Shown: positions 40,201-48,572, counted from the first letter of the stretch. The stretch is DNA of 64,000 nt from Fen-1359 sp963710355 (GCA_963710355.1 CAVPZU010000001.1:434001-498000); one strand, 5' to 3'. A program made the numbers and translations. Notes: generated by a model not told the origin, from the letters alone.

Positions 40201-40462
40201 TACGGAAAAACCTGTCGATGTCCGCTGGAATGAGAAGGAACTCCAAATCCCTGAAAATGCGTTTGCCTGTGCGCTGCTGGGGAAAATTCTGCTGGTGTAT
40301 CACAATCCAACCCGCCAAAATACCTATGGAGACGGTGCGGTTCGTCCGGTTAAATATGTATTGGACAATGAACACGTTATCACTGCATCGAAACTCACTG
40401 GAACATCCGTGGAGCGGATTCGGCAGCGAAAAATTCAGCGAATCGACGTTTGGCTTGCATAG
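37295..40462 (+). CDS. GH94-like glycoside phosphorylase (cellobiose phosphorylase-related)
   Basis: 1055 residues, no signal peptide, so cytosolic. The N-terminal beta-sandwich opens YRLDEHGRFQIADYDKQSAF and has SSFGVGNKDHAIVEFLPAN. The alpha/alpha-barrel includes GGYWVDHWTYILDLIEAFQA and GRPGWDDAMNGLPGLFGSST, the latter resembling the W-N-D segment around the catalytic Asp of GH94-type enzymes. It is longer than typical GH94 (about 800 residues), close to the GH149/GH161 beta-1,3-glucan phosphorylases, which are relatives. It would phosphorolyse imported oligosaccharides to sugar 1-phosphate. It starts 91 bases after the GH-A gene. Confidence 0.7.
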   Translation: MKKTKISKANVPSDYRLDEHGRFQIADYDKQSAFASFLPGIGGPDGVPLWCLYVNRAQAISSFGVGNKDHAIVEFLPANWAYQLVGVQGFRTFCKIDGQYYEPFQNDISSRQFTSQRTMWVEMDRLTLREDNQTLGLRFEVSYFSPVNQPIGSLVRLLKITNQSSKARRLECLDGLPLVIPAGFTEIGIKTMRRILEAYASVRLVAGHIPFCASKVIAHDEAEVEEVRCGNFYAAWLSRDNILSPIEPYYDADLIFGASQDLITPRQFIQQTKLDRAQQVPENKMPCAMAPFSQTLEPDDSITLMALSGMAASEAALTSFLSGFKTASDIEQSSQQSRQLIQSITQPAFMVSSKPALDAYTRQNYLDNILRGGVPEGMPSRSGPTLIHLYSRRHGDAERDYNFFDLPACPLSSGEGNYRDICQNRRSDIWFYPDVGEQEIRMFASLLQADGYNPLSIKGYRWRFPDQLEPMEFCPSTNPEARMAFSKLISQPFLPGQILDWANHYQVEIDNRMQWLQSLLNRCETRLVASGHEGGYWVDHWTYILDLIEAFQAVYPDRVEAMLTQQADIEWFVEPAHVVERKQKYLRRKAGPLQLNAVVDAAKAPVCLPPVTVLGKLCALLAIKAVSLDYEGRGIEMEAGRPGWDDAMNGLPGLFGSSTCETAETLRLAKWLLKTLVRTPDVELPIEIANLIKAVHKDVQSEYNWDCSATLREAFRQRIYQNTSNATETISGQCLQELLKGIAARFESGLNKSINPENGLLHTYYLHKPVDAKDRKGQAGTVEIHCFDPEPLPLFLEGQVHWLRVCSAQQARQIYKAVRNSPLVDKKLVMYKLNECLEKCSPLIGRARIFSRGWFENESIWQHMSSKYLLELVNNGLYDEFYTDAETMLVPFMDPKVYGRSILENSSFIASSDCPDPQSRGRGLVARLSGTTAEFIHIWLLLTTGKQPFKMEDGQLIFALQPALPAQWFTEKPVDVRWNEKELQIPENAFACALLGKILLVYHNPTRQNTYGDGAVRPVKYVLDNEHVITASKLTGTSVERIRQRKIQRIDVWLA

Positions 40463-40593
40463 GCAAACGACTGCCGTCCGGTATTGACTAATGCGAAACT
40501 GCAATTCGCGGGAATTTTACTGCAGGAATGCGGTTATTCTTGTATCGTAAGGGACATCAAGGCCAAGAGTTTTGACTGTAAAGAGGTAAATCC

Positions 40594-40671
40594 ATGAAAT
40601 CACGTATTCATTGTGCGTATCGGATTGTATTCCTGCTTTATGCAGTGGCTGTGGGAATGGCTATGGCCTGA
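40594..40671 (+). pseudogene. Orphan signal peptide, gene body lost
   Basis: An AGAGG site precedes an ATG at 40594. The 25-residue product MKSRIHCAYRIVFLLYAVAV then GMAMA is a textbook signal peptide with an Ala-x-Ala end, and TGA follows immediately. No continuing frame is visible downstream. It looks like the 5' remnant of a secreted-protein gene, probably another hydrolase of the glycan locus. Confidence 0.65.
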
Positions 40672-41115
40672 CGTATTAAAATACAACAATATCTTTTTTA
40701 TTGTCTATTACAGCATACCCGCTGTAACCTTGTCGAAGGCGGGTAAAATCTGAAAATGGTTCAATGAAAAAGGATATTTCCTATACAAAATAGGCAGGTT
40801 CATATCAGGATATTCAGGACGCTACCACGTAAGAAACATTTACGAATATAAACAGGTCTTTGCTGCAACACTATGATGTCTAGGTAATAAAGCGGCTTAT
40901 CCGGCCATTTACATTCAGTATTTGGCTTTCCCCTTGATTTTCAGCAGAGAAAGCATATAATAACATTAGTTTTTATCGGGCATTGCTTTTGGCCCGAAAA
41001 TTTAAGAGAGAAGCGAGATGAGAAGAAACATATCCCAAATCCGACTATTCCATTCGAGAAAGAAAATGCCCTAAAACATATATAATTTAACCATATTTTT
41101 TAAAGGAGGATTAAG
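40672..41115. other. Gene-poor stretch before the PEP-CTERM gene
   Basis: It contains a short inverted repeat ACCCGC/GCGGGT at 40709-40736 with the word CTTGTCGAAGG in its loop, related to the dispersed GC-rich palindromes, and a minor hairpin CGGGCATTGC-TTTTGGCCCG near 40978-40997. An 18-codon frame at 41018 has no convincing features. TATAAT occurs about 40 bases before the PEP-CTERM gene without a clear -35. Confidence 0.4.
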
Positions 41116-41789
41116 ATGAGAAGGTTAGCATTTCTTTATGTAATTGCATTTGTTGTCGTTTCAGCACAGGCAGTAGTAATTTTCGAGGATAATTTTGAGG
41201 ATGGAACTCTCAATAAATGGACTATTGACGGAAGACAGCAAGGAATAAATGTAGCGGAAGTCGTGACTAAAAATTCGACTCAAATGGCCCACCTCTACCA
41301 TAAAAATTTTAGTGAAATTACGATGTTTAAAAGCTTTGATTACAATCCTGCTCTCACCTTTAATTTTGATATGGAAGTTGCCCCGCATTCAGATGCTTCT
41401 TCTACAAGCACACACTACGCATACGGTCTTGTGCAATTCCTTTTTTTGGATTCTTCAAATATAGATTTGGGTGATGTAATTTACATTTCTTGTACATCTT
41501 CTTATCCCTTTGATACTCTTCAGATGCCGACACATCGCTTACTCTCCATTCCCCAGGGTTCAGGTATCGTTTCTTACAATCTTAATGTTCAGAACCTTTT
41601 ATCAAACATTACAATTGATGTAGATTCCATTTCACACGTTAAGCTTGAATTCTGGGCATACGCATCAACTAATTCGTACAATTCTTATACAGACACGTGG
41701 GTGGATAATGTTGTTGTTACACCTGAGCCAGCCACTCTGTTATTGCTCGCTGCGGATCTCTTGCTGTTTTAAGAAGGAAAGGCTGTTAA
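41116..41789 (+). CDS. PEP-CTERM sorting-domain protein, frameshifted at the anchor
   Basis: As read it ends at 41772 after 218 residues. A signal peptide (RRLAFLYVIAFVVVSAQA) leads a beta-rich domain starting FEDNFEDGTLNKWTID, a galactose-binding-like opening. Near the end VVVTPEPATLLLLAA is the PEP motif and membrane helix of exosortase substrates. One missing G at about 41753 restores the expected anchor: GSLAVLRRKGC and a stop at 41789. AAGGAGG precedes the ATG. The protein would be exported, sorted and cut by an exosortase (EpsH/XrtA type) encoded elsewhere. Function of the body unknown. Confidence 0.82.
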
Positions 41790-42082
41790 ATTAGTTTATA
41801 ATCCTAAGTGCTTACAGTGCCATAAAAGGAGTTTGTCATCTCACTTGTTATGTGGCAGTTTGCCGCTTTAAGAATGTCATTTTCTTAATATCCGGAGTGA
41901 ATGAGTTTACGGCTCCACCTCTATGAGGTCAAAGCTGAATAAAACCGGGGGAGGCGAACATCTTCAGCATTTCTGGTGTATAAATTTAAAAGAACCATTG
42001 ACTTTTGAGATTGACCATTCAAAATATAAGACTGCGAAAGACGAACGAAAAAAAATTGTGAAAATTTTAATGGAGGTTATCG

Positions 42083-42655
42083 ATGAAACTCAAGGGAAGC
42101 CAAACGGAAAAAAATCTGCTGACGGCATTTGCGGGCGAATCTCAGGCGAGGAACAGATATTCATATTTTGCCGGCCAGGCCAAAAAGGAAGGCTACGAGC
42201 AGATAGCGGCCATTTTTGAAGAGACTGCCAATCAGGAAAAGGAGCACGCCAAGAGGGAATTTAAGTTTTTAGAGGGCGGGGAGGTGGAAATAACCGCATC
42301 GTTTCCGGCGGGCGTTATCGGCAATACGTTTGATAACCTTCAGGCCGCTGCTGAAGGCGAGCATTACGAAAACACGAAGATGTATCCTGAATTTGCACAG
42401 ACAGCCGACAAGGAAGGTTTTGTCGAAATAGCCAAGGTGTTCAGGAATATCGCGATTGCGGAAAGACGGCACGAAGAAAGATATAGAGCGCTGGCAAAAA
42501 ACATTGCCAAAGACAGGGTCTTTAAACGCGAACAAAGTGTTAAATGGGTCTGCAGGAATTGCGGCTATGTTTATGAAGGGATGGAACCGCCTGAGTCCTG
42601 CCCATCCTGTAATCATCCGAAAAATTACTTCGAACTTGAAAAAATAAATTACTAA
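42083..42655 (+). CDS. rbr: Rubrerythrin
   Basis: 190 residues. The di-iron ferritin-like domain has AFAGESQARNRYSYFA, EETANQEKEHAK, AAEGEHYE and AIAERRHEERY, giving the Glu and His ligands. The C-terminal rubredoxin-like domain has CRNCGYVYEG and CPSCNHP for one Fe(Cys)4. The enzyme reduces hydrogen peroxide in anaerobes. A GGAGG site lies 6 bases before the ATG. It is the first gene of a six-gene plus-strand oxygen-defence operon; the 290 bases upstream contain no clear PerR-type box. Confidence 0.96.
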   Translation: MKLKGSQTEKNLLTAFAGESQARNRYSYFAGQAKKEGYEQIAAIFEETANQEKEHAKREFKFLEGGEVEITASFPAGVIGNTFDNLQAAAEGEHYENTKMYPEFAQTADKEGFVEIAKVFRNIAIAERRHEERYRALAKNIAKDRVFKREQSVKWVCRNCGYVYEGMEPPESCPSCNHPKNYFELEKINY

Positions 42656-42682
42656 TTCGTATTTCTTACGGAGAGATTAACA

Positions 42683-43201
42683 ATGCCGGAATTTAAGGGG
42701 TTGGTGACGCTAAAGGGAAAGCCGATAACACTGGTCGGTGATGAGGTTAGGGTTGGCCAGGCTGGGCCGGACTTTGAAGCGGTTGACAATGACTTGAAAC
42801 CGGTAAGGCTTTCTTCACTGAAAGGCAAGGTCCTGATTTTAAGTTCGGTGCCTTCGCTCGATACGTCTGTATGCGACATCGAAACCCGAAAATTTAATGA
42901 AAAGGCAGGACAACTCGCCGGAGAAGTAAAAGTGCTTACGATAAGTATGGACCTGCCCTTCGCACAGAAACGGTGGTGCGGCGCAGCCGGCATCAAAAAT
43001 GTGCAGACGCTTTCAGACCATCGCGACGCATCTTTCGGGCAATCCTTTGGCGTTTTGATTAAAGAGTCGAGGCTCCTGGCGCGGGCGGTTTTCGTGATAG
43101 ACAAGACAGGCATTGTCAGATATAAACAGATTGTGCCGGAAATCTCCAGCGAACCCAATTACGAAGCGGCAATAAACGCAGCAAAAGGGCTTATCAAATG
43201 A
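42683..43201 (+). CDS. tpx: Thiol peroxidase
   Basis: 172 residues. The peroxidatic Cys is in SVPSLDTSVCDIETRKFN, and the resolving Cys in QKRWCGAAGIKNVQTLSDHR, the atypical 2-Cys Tpx pattern. The start MPEFKGLVTLKGKPITLVG is typical. It reduces peroxides with thioredoxin as donor, in the cytosol. Its TGA overlaps the ATG of the FprA gene (ATGA), so the two are translationally coupled. Confidence 0.96.
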   Translation: MPEFKGLVTLKGKPITLVGDEVRVGQAGPDFEAVDNDLKPVRLSSLKGKVLILSSVPSLDTSVCDIETRKFNEKAGQLAGEVKVLTISMDLPFAQKRWCGAAGIKNVQTLSDHRDASFGQSFGVLIKESRLLARAVFVIDKTGIVRYKQIVPEISSEPNYEAAINAAKGLIK

Positions 43202-44378
43202 GACAATTAAGACCCAGCATATATGAAGTCGGCGCAATCGATTTTGACAGGCGGCTTTTTGACCAGCTCATCCCCCTGCCGGATGGAACGAGCTACAACG
43301 CCTATCTGATAAAGGGCAGCGAAAAAGTTGCTCTTATCGATACGGTTGACTCGACAAAAACTGATGTGCTTATAGATAATTTAGTCAGGGCGGCGCCGAA
43401 AAAATCGATTTCGTAATCAGCCACCACGCAGAACAGGACCATTCCGGTTCGATTCCGGATATTCTTACGATATACCCGGATGCGAAGGTCGTGACAAACC
43501 CTAAGTGCAAAGAGATGCTGATGGATTTACTCGGCATCGAGGAGGAAAAATTTATTGCCGTTGAAGACGGCCGGGAGCTTTCATTAGGGGATAAAACGTT
43601 AAAGTTTGTTTATATCCCGTGGGTTCACTGGCCCGAGACGATGGGGACATATCTAAAGGAAGATAAAATATTTTTCAGTTGCGACTTTTTCGGCTCTCAT
43701 CTGGCGACAGGCAGCCTGTTTGTGGATAATGAAGCGACAGTGTATGAGGCGGCAAAAAGGTATTACGCCGAGATTATGATGCCCTTCAGGAGCAATATCA
43801 AAAAGAATATCGAGAAGATATCGAGCCTTAATATCGAGATTGTCGCCCCGAGCCACGGCCCTCTTTACGACAGGCCGAAATTTATCATTGATGCGTATAA
43901 GGACTGGATAAGCGAATCGGTAAAAAACGAAGTCGTTGTCGCTTATGTCTCGATGCACAAAAGCACGGCGAAAATGGTCGAGCATTTCGTCGATTGCCTT
44001 ATTGAAAGAGGCATTACGGTCAAGCAGTTTGATTTGGCGACGACCGATATCGGCAAATTAGCCGTTTCGATGGTCGATGCAGCAACGATAGTTTTAGGCT
44101 CGCCCACCGTGCTTACGGGTGCGCATCCGTTGGCGGCTTATGCGGCGATTCTGACAAACGCACTGCGCCCAAAAACAAAATTTGCATCCATAATCGGCTC
44201 GTTCGGCTGGGGCGGCAAAATGGTCGAGCAATTAACAGGCCTGCTGCCGAATCTAAAAGTCGAAATCCTCGAACCGGTAATTGCAAAGGGTTTCCCTAAA
44301 GATAAGGATTTTATTGCTCTCGAAGAGCTGGCAGAAAAAATCCTGGCAAAACATAAAGAGTTAAAAATCGCAACTTAA
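43198..44378 (+). CDS. fprA: FprA-type flavodiiron protein (oxygen/NO reductase), frameshifted
   Basis: One gene of about 393 residues split at 43410. The first 72 residues end GSEKVALIDTVDS and then leave frame in a run of six A; seven A would give KIDFVISHHAEQDHSGS, which holds the H-x-E-x-D-H di-iron ligands. The rest has WVHWPETMGTY, SCDFFGSHLATG and PSHGPLYDRPK (remaining ligands) and a flavodoxin domain from VVAYVSMHKSTAKMVEH with FMN-binding loops (GSPTVLTGAHP, GSFGWGGKMVEQ). It reduces O2 or NO using electrons from rubredoxin; the fusion at 45301-45996 is the likely donor. Confidence 0.93.
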
Positions 44379-44404
44379 AAAAAATTATCGTAAGGAGATA
44401 GATT

Positions 44405-44778
44405 ATGGCTGTAAGATTGGAAATCTATAAATGCGCGATTTGCGGCAATATTGTCGAGGTGCTGGATGGCGGAAAAGGAGAGCTGGTCTGCTGCGGACAA
44501 CCGATGGAGAAATTGACCGAAAAAACCGCCGACCAGGGCAAAGAGAAACATGTCCCCGTGATTGAAAAGACCGCCAACGGCTATAAGGTCAAGGTCGGGT
44601 CGGTGCCGCATCCGATGGAGGAAAAACATTATATCGAATGGATTGAGATTATCGCTGACGGTAAAACTTATCGGCAGTATCTGCGCCCGGGATGGTGCCG
44701 GAGGCGGCCTTTTGCATAAAGGCGGAAAGAGTCACCGCTCGCGAACACTGCAACGTGCACGGTTTATGGAAGGGATAG
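44405..44778 (+). CDS. dfx: Desulfoferrodoxin (superoxide reductase), frameshifted near the end
   Basis: N-terminal desulforedoxin-type Cys4 centre (YKCAICGNIVEVLDGGKGEL then CCGQPM), and the superoxide reductase domain with KHVPVIEKTANGYKVKVGSV, HPMEEKHYIEWIE supplying His ligands. The frame as read ends at 44719, but one missing G in the CCCGGG run at about 44694 restores MVPEAAFCIKAERVTARE and the essential C-terminal CNVHGLWKG (Cys and His ligands), with a stop at 44778. Corrected length 124 residues is normal. It reduces superoxide to peroxide, which rubrerythrin and Tpx can then remove. Confidence 0.93.
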
Positions 44779-44780
44779 CT

Positions 44781-45266
44781 ATGAGCATAACATTTAATGT
44801 TTCCGAAATTCTGGAAATGGCAATCGAGATTGAACGCAACGGCCAGAAGTTCTACAAAAAGGCCGCCCAGATTGTCGCCGACTCTGATGTCAAAAAATTT
44901 CTGCTCGATATCGCCGATATGGAAGTAAGGCACGAAAAGATTTTTCGGGAAATGAAGGAGCAGCTTGCCGAAAAGCAAGTGGTGGTCTTCGACCCCGATA
45001 ACGAGGCGTCGCTTTATCTGCAGGCGATGGCGGACGGCAACGTTTTTGATTTGAAAACCGATTTGAGCAGGAAACTGACGGGGAAGGAATCGGTTGAGCA
45101 AATTTTCAGAATGGCCGTCCAGGCGGAAAAGGATTCTATCGTGTATTATGTCGGCATCGAGGATTATGTGGATGGAAAGGAGAATAAAGAAAAGGTTGAC
45201 AAAATCATTGAGGAGGAAAAAGGGCATATTATAGCTTTATATAACCAATTGCGGCATTACAAATAA
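44781..45266 (+). CDS. Ferritin-like/rubrerythrin-domain protein
   Basis: 161 residues. Four helices with Glu/His pattern of the ferritin-like superfamily: EILEMAIEIERNGQKFYKK, DIADMEVRHEKIFREM, FRMAVQAEKDSIVYYVG and EEEKGHIIALYNQL. No rubredoxin domain. AGGG precedes the ATG by about 6 bases, and the start lies just after the corrected stop of the desulfoferrodoxin gene. Such proteins may store iron or remove peroxide; the role here is inferred from the operon. Confidence 0.88.
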   Translation: MSITFNVSEILEMAIEIERNGQKFYKKAAQIVADSDVKKFLLDIADMEVRHEKIFREMKEQLAEKQVVVFDPDNEASLYLQAMADGNVFDLKTDLSRKLTGKESVEQIFRMAVQAEKDSIVYYVGIEDYVDGKENKEKVDKIIEEEKGHIIALYNQLRHYK

Positions 45267-45300
45267 ACGGCTGGGGCGGGATTGGCGAGAAGGAGCAGGG

Positions 45301-45996
45301 ATGATAGACCTCGAAACGCTGTTTAAATTAAGTTATGGGATGTGCATAGTAAGTGCACAAAAGGACGCCAAAATAAGCGGCTGCATCATCAACACCGTCT
45401 TTCAGGTCACGCCGGAGCCGCCGATAATTGCCGTAAGCGTCAATAAGCAAAATCTGACGTGGGATTACATCTCGGCCGGCAGGAGTTTTGCGGTATCGAT
45501 ACTGGCGGAAGATACGCCGATGTCGTTCATAGGCAGATTCGGTTTTCGCACGGGCAGAAATTTCAATAAATTTGAAGGAGTAAAATACAAAACCGGACAG
45601 ACCGGCTCGCCAATAATTCTGGAGAACGCCATTGCTTTTATTGAGGCCGAGGTTATAAACAGCATTGATGTAATTTCGCATACTTTGTTTATCGCCAAAG
45701 TTATTGCCTGTGAAACGACGGACGGCTCGAAACCTTCGATGACTTATGAATATTATCGCTGCGTCAAATGCGGCAGAACGCCGAGAACTGCTGCCACCTA
45801 TCATCAGGAAAAGGAAAAGAATAAAGGAATTGTCGCTATGAAAAAATACAAATGCACTCTTTGCGGCTACATATACGACCCGGAAATCGGCGACCCGTCA
45901 AACGGCATCGAACCCGGGACAAGCTTCGATGACCTGCCTGACGACTGGACCTGCCCGGAATGCGGTGCTGCAAAAGATGAATTTGAGCCGCTATAG
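45301..45996 (+). CDS. hrb: Flavin reductase-rubredoxin fusion (high-molecular-weight rubredoxin)
   Basis: 231 residues. Residues 1-150 are a flavin reductase-like FMN-binding domain (YGMCIVSAQKDAKISGCIIN, PIIAVSVNKQNLTWDYI). A short linker with an unpaired CxxC-like CVKCG (residues 159-163) is followed by a rubredoxin from residue 180: MKKYKCTLCGYIYDPEIGDP and WTCPECGAAKDEFEPL. This is the layout of Moorella Hrb, the electron donor to FprA for NO or O2 reduction. AGGAG lies about 6 bases upstream. It closes the oxygen-defence operon. Confidence 0.92.
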   Translation: MIDLETLFKLSYGMCIVSAQKDAKISGCIINTVFQVTPEPPIIAVSVNKQNLTWDYISAGRSFAVSILAEDTPMSFIGRFGFRTGRNFNKFEGVKYKTGQTGSPIILENAIAFIEAEVINSIDVISHTLFIAKVIACETTDGSKPSMTYEYYRCVKCGRTPRTAATYHQEKEKNKGIVAMKKYKCTLCGYIYDPEIGDPSNGIEPGTSFDDLPDDWTCPECGAAKDEFEPL

Positions 45997-46010
45997 AGTT
46001 TTTCAAAAAG

Positions 46011-46916
46011 ATGTCGGACTGGACAATACAGAAACTTCTTGCGTGGATAACGGAGTATTTTACCGATAAAAAGGTTGACTCGCCACGCCTATCGGCAGAG
46101 ATGCTTCTGGCTTCCACATTGTCGATGTCACGCATCGAATTATATACTCAATTCGACAAAACTGTTCCGAAGGACAAATTAGACTACCTGCGCCGGCTTG
46201 TAAAGCGAGCGTCTCAAAATGAGCCTGTTGCATATTTAATCGGAAAGACGGAATTTTACTCAATCGAGCTTGATGTAACAGCGGACTGCCTGATACCACG
46301 CCCGGAGACGGAACTGCTGGTCGAAATGTCTGTGGATTTTTTGAGAAAACGGACAGGCAAACAGCTGGTCTGCGACCTCTGCACCGGCTGCGGCTGTATA
46401 GCAGTCGCAGTTGCCAAAAACTTCGCCAAAGCCGATATTATCGCAACCGATATATCGGAGGCGGCCCTGAAGGTCGCCGAAAAAAATGTGGAAAAATATA
46501 AACTTTCCGACAGGATAAAACTTCTACTCGGCGACTTGTTCGACCCGCTAATTGAGCAAATAGATACAGCCAAGTTCGACCTTATTGTCTGCAATCCTCC
46601 CTACGTGGGCAAACCCGATTACCAATCGCTGGAAAAAAACGTAAAGGATTTTGAGCCGCAACAGGCCCTTTACGGCGGCGAGGACGGCCTCGATGTTTAT
46701 AGGAAAATTGCCCTAAAAGTTGACGACTTTCTCAAACCTGACGGCGCCTTGATTTTAGAAATCGGCTACGGTCAGGGACAGGCCGTCAGGGAGCTGCTCG
46801 AAAAAACCTCCGTCTTTTCAGATATAAAAGTCGAAAAGGATTTCCAGAATAACGACAGGATTGTAATTGCCCGGAAAACCACAAATAATTATAACGACAA
46901 AGTCAATATGTTATAA
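46011..46916 (+). CDS. prmC: Release-factor glutamine methyltransferase
   Basis: 301 residues. The N-terminal helical domain (PRLSAEMLLASTLSMSRIEL) and LIGKTEFYSIELDVTADCL, then the class I methyltransferase core LVCDLCTGCGCIAVAVA with the catalytic NPPYVGKPDY. It methylates the GGQ glutamine of RF1 and RF2 with SAM. It follows the rubredoxin fusion by 14 bases without a clear role in that operon. Its 3' end overlaps the convergent apt gene by 14 bases. prfA, the usual neighbour, is not here. Confidence 0.95.
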   Translation: MSDWTIQKLLAWITEYFTDKKVDSPRLSAEMLLASTLSMSRIELYTQFDKTVPKDKLDYLRRLVKRASQNEPVAYLIGKTEFYSIELDVTADCLIPRPETELLVEMSVDFLRKRTGKQLVCDLCTGCGCIAVAVAKNFAKADIIATDISEAALKVAEKNVEKYKLSDRIKLLLGDLFDPLIEQIDTAKFDLIVCNPPYVGKPDYQSLEKNVKDFEPQQALYGGEDGLDVYRKIALKVDDFLKPDGALILEIGYGQGQAVRELLEKTSVFSDIKVEKDFQNNDRIVIARKTTNNYNDKVNML

Positions 46917-47429
46917 TGGTTTTAATGTCGTATTTACCGATTTTTTCCCTGCCTGCCAGTTTGCTTAATTCGATAAGGAAGGCGATGCCGACAATTTTGC
47001 CGCCGATTCTTTCTATCAGTTTGCAGGCGGCGGCCATTGTTCCCCCCGTAGCCAGCAGGTCGTCAATCATCAGAACTTTAGCTCCTTTTTTTATCGCATC
47101 ACGGTGAACCTCGATGGTGTCTTTGCCGTATTCGAGGCCGTAAGTAATCCGTTCGGTTTTATAAGGGAGTTTTCCTTTTTTGCGGATAGGGATAAAACCT
47201 GCGCCGAGTCTTGCGCAACTGCCGCCCCGAATATAAAGCCCCTCGCTTCCACAGCCGCTACGTAATCAATTTTGCGACCTGTAAAGGAGCTGCAAAGCTC
47301 CCCTACCGCCTTTGAAAAGGCCTTTTTGTCCGCAAGAAGCGGCGTAATGTCCCTGAAAATAATTCCCCTTTTCGGCCAGTTGAGTATATTGCGGATATAT
47401 TTTTTTATTTTACTCTTTTTCGCTGCCAT
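46903..47429 (-). CDS. apt: Adenine phosphoribosyltransferase, frameshifted
   Basis: The frame from 47429 reads KKYIRNILNWPKRGIIFRDI then TPLLADKKAF and DYVAAVEARGFIFGAAVA, clear Apt N-terminus. At about 47212 the frame breaks; the other frame gives RLGAGFIPIRKKGKLPYKTE, then KVLMIDDLLATGGTMAAACK (the PRPP-binding motif), ending at a TGA at 46903. One base appears missing. Joined length about 175 residues is normal. The enzyme salvages adenine to AMP. Convergent with prmC. Confidence 0.9.
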
Positions 47430-47532
47430 TTTTATCCACCCCTGACAAAGATTAAAATAAAAACACAATTCTTTCTCCGAACTATGTTAATATTTTTTTT
47501 GCGAAATGCAACATTCAACTCGAAAGACTTTT

Positions 47533-48399
47533 TTACTCATTCATAAATTCGTAGAGTTTTGTGAGTGATTCGCGCTGGATTTGTCGGATTCGCTCGCGGG
47601 TAAGGCCGAGCTTTTCGCTGATTTGTTTGAGCGACATAGGCTTGCGGCCATCCAGCCCATAATGCAGTCTCAAAATAGCAGCTTCGCGGGGGTCAATCCT
47701 GTCGAGGAGGCGAATCGCCTTTGATTTTTCCTCGCTTTGGACGATTTCATGTTCAGGCCTGTCTATATCCCTGTTTCTATGCATCGACTCTTCGCCGCCC
47801 TGCTGCTCGTCGTCTGCTTCCTCTTGCTGAGGGTGCACTTCCTTGGGAGAATGGAGCGATTTTACTATCTGATAAATAACCTTTGTCTTGTGGAGCGGCA
47901 TCTGCATAATTTCTGCCATTTCCTCAAGCTCAGGCTCTCTGCCGAATCTGTTTTCAACCTCGGTGTAGGTGTATTTCCAATGATTGATGAGAGCAACCAT
48001 ATAAGTCGGGATGTGAATCGGCTGAACGTTCATCAATAAGGAACGCTTGATGCTCTGCTTAATCCACCAGGCGGCATAAGTGCTGAATCTCGTGCCGCGT
48101 TCCGGGTCGAAATAATCAACCGCCCGAATCAGGCCGAGATTCCCCTCCTCGATGAGGTCGCCGAGCAACATACCGCGGTCGGCATATTTTTTGGCAATGT
48201 TGACGACAAGCCGAAGGTTGCTTCTGACAAGACAGTCTCTGGCCAAAGGGTCATTGTCCCCAACGACGCGCCTTCCCAGTTCCTGCTCCTGCTGGGCGGT
48301 CAGAAGCGGCGCCCTGTCGATTTCCTTTAAGTATTCTTTTATGGTAATATCGAAAGCGATAAGTTGTTCTCCTTGCCCGATATTGGCTTTTGCTTTCAA
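47533..48399 (-). CDS. Sigma-70 family RNA polymerase sigma factor (RpoD/RpoS-like, no region 1.1)
   Basis: 288 residues. Region 1.2 (IKEYLKEIDRAPLLTAQQEQ), region 2 (NLRLVVNIAKKYADRGMLLG DLIEEGNLGL, then FSTYAAWWIKQSIKRSL), region 3 and region 4 (EAAILRLHYGLDGRKPMSLK, LTRERIRQIQRESLTKL) are all present. It is a group 1/2-type factor lacking the acidic region 1.1 and the large non-conserved insert, as in many planctomycete primary or alternative sigmas. A charged Glu/Gln-rich insert lies at about residues 188-215. It stands between apt and rpsA. Confidence 0.93.
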   Translation of the reverse strand: MKAKANIGQGEQLIAFDITIKEYLKEIDRAPLLTAQQEQELGRRVVGDNDPLARDCLVRSNLRLVVNIAKKYADRGMLLGDLIEEGNLGLIRAVDYFDPERGTRFSTYAAWWIKQSIKRSLLMNVQPIHIPTYMVALINHWKYTYTEVENRFGREPELEEMAEIMQMPLHKTKVIYQIVKSLHSPKEVHPQQEEADDEQQGGEESMHRNRDIDRPEHEIVQSEEKSKAIRLLDRIDPREAAILRLHYGLDGRKPMSLKQISEKLGLTRERIRQIQRESLTKLYEFMNE

Positions 48400-48503
48400 C
48401 TTTGTTTTTTATGGGACGACCATCCGTCGTCCGCACAGTAATGCTATCGGCTGGTTAAAATCATACCTTTAGTAAGTAGAATTTAGGTTTTTAACGGATT
48501 CAA

Positions 48504-48543
48504 AAAAGCCGCCCCCGCGTCTCGAAAGCGGGGGCAGCTTTTA
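48504..48543 (-). terminator. Rho-independent terminator of rpsA
   Basis: On the minus strand AAAAGCTGCCCCCGC pairs with GCGGGGGCGGCTTTT (one bulged base) and the stem is followed by TTTTTT. It lies 30 bases after the rpsA stop. Confidence 0.88.
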
Positions 48544-48572
48544 AAATTTGCTATTGCAGAAACGAGCGAGTT

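Noticed and set aside
41923..42219. Small gene upstream of and overlapping rubrerythrin
   Set aside because: The second half is the shifted frame of rbr, and the first half has no ribosome site or family likeness.
43404..43412. Programmed -1 frameshift at the A6 run of fprA
   Set aside because: The heptamer does not fit the X-XXY-YYZ pattern in the reading frame; a missing A is simpler.
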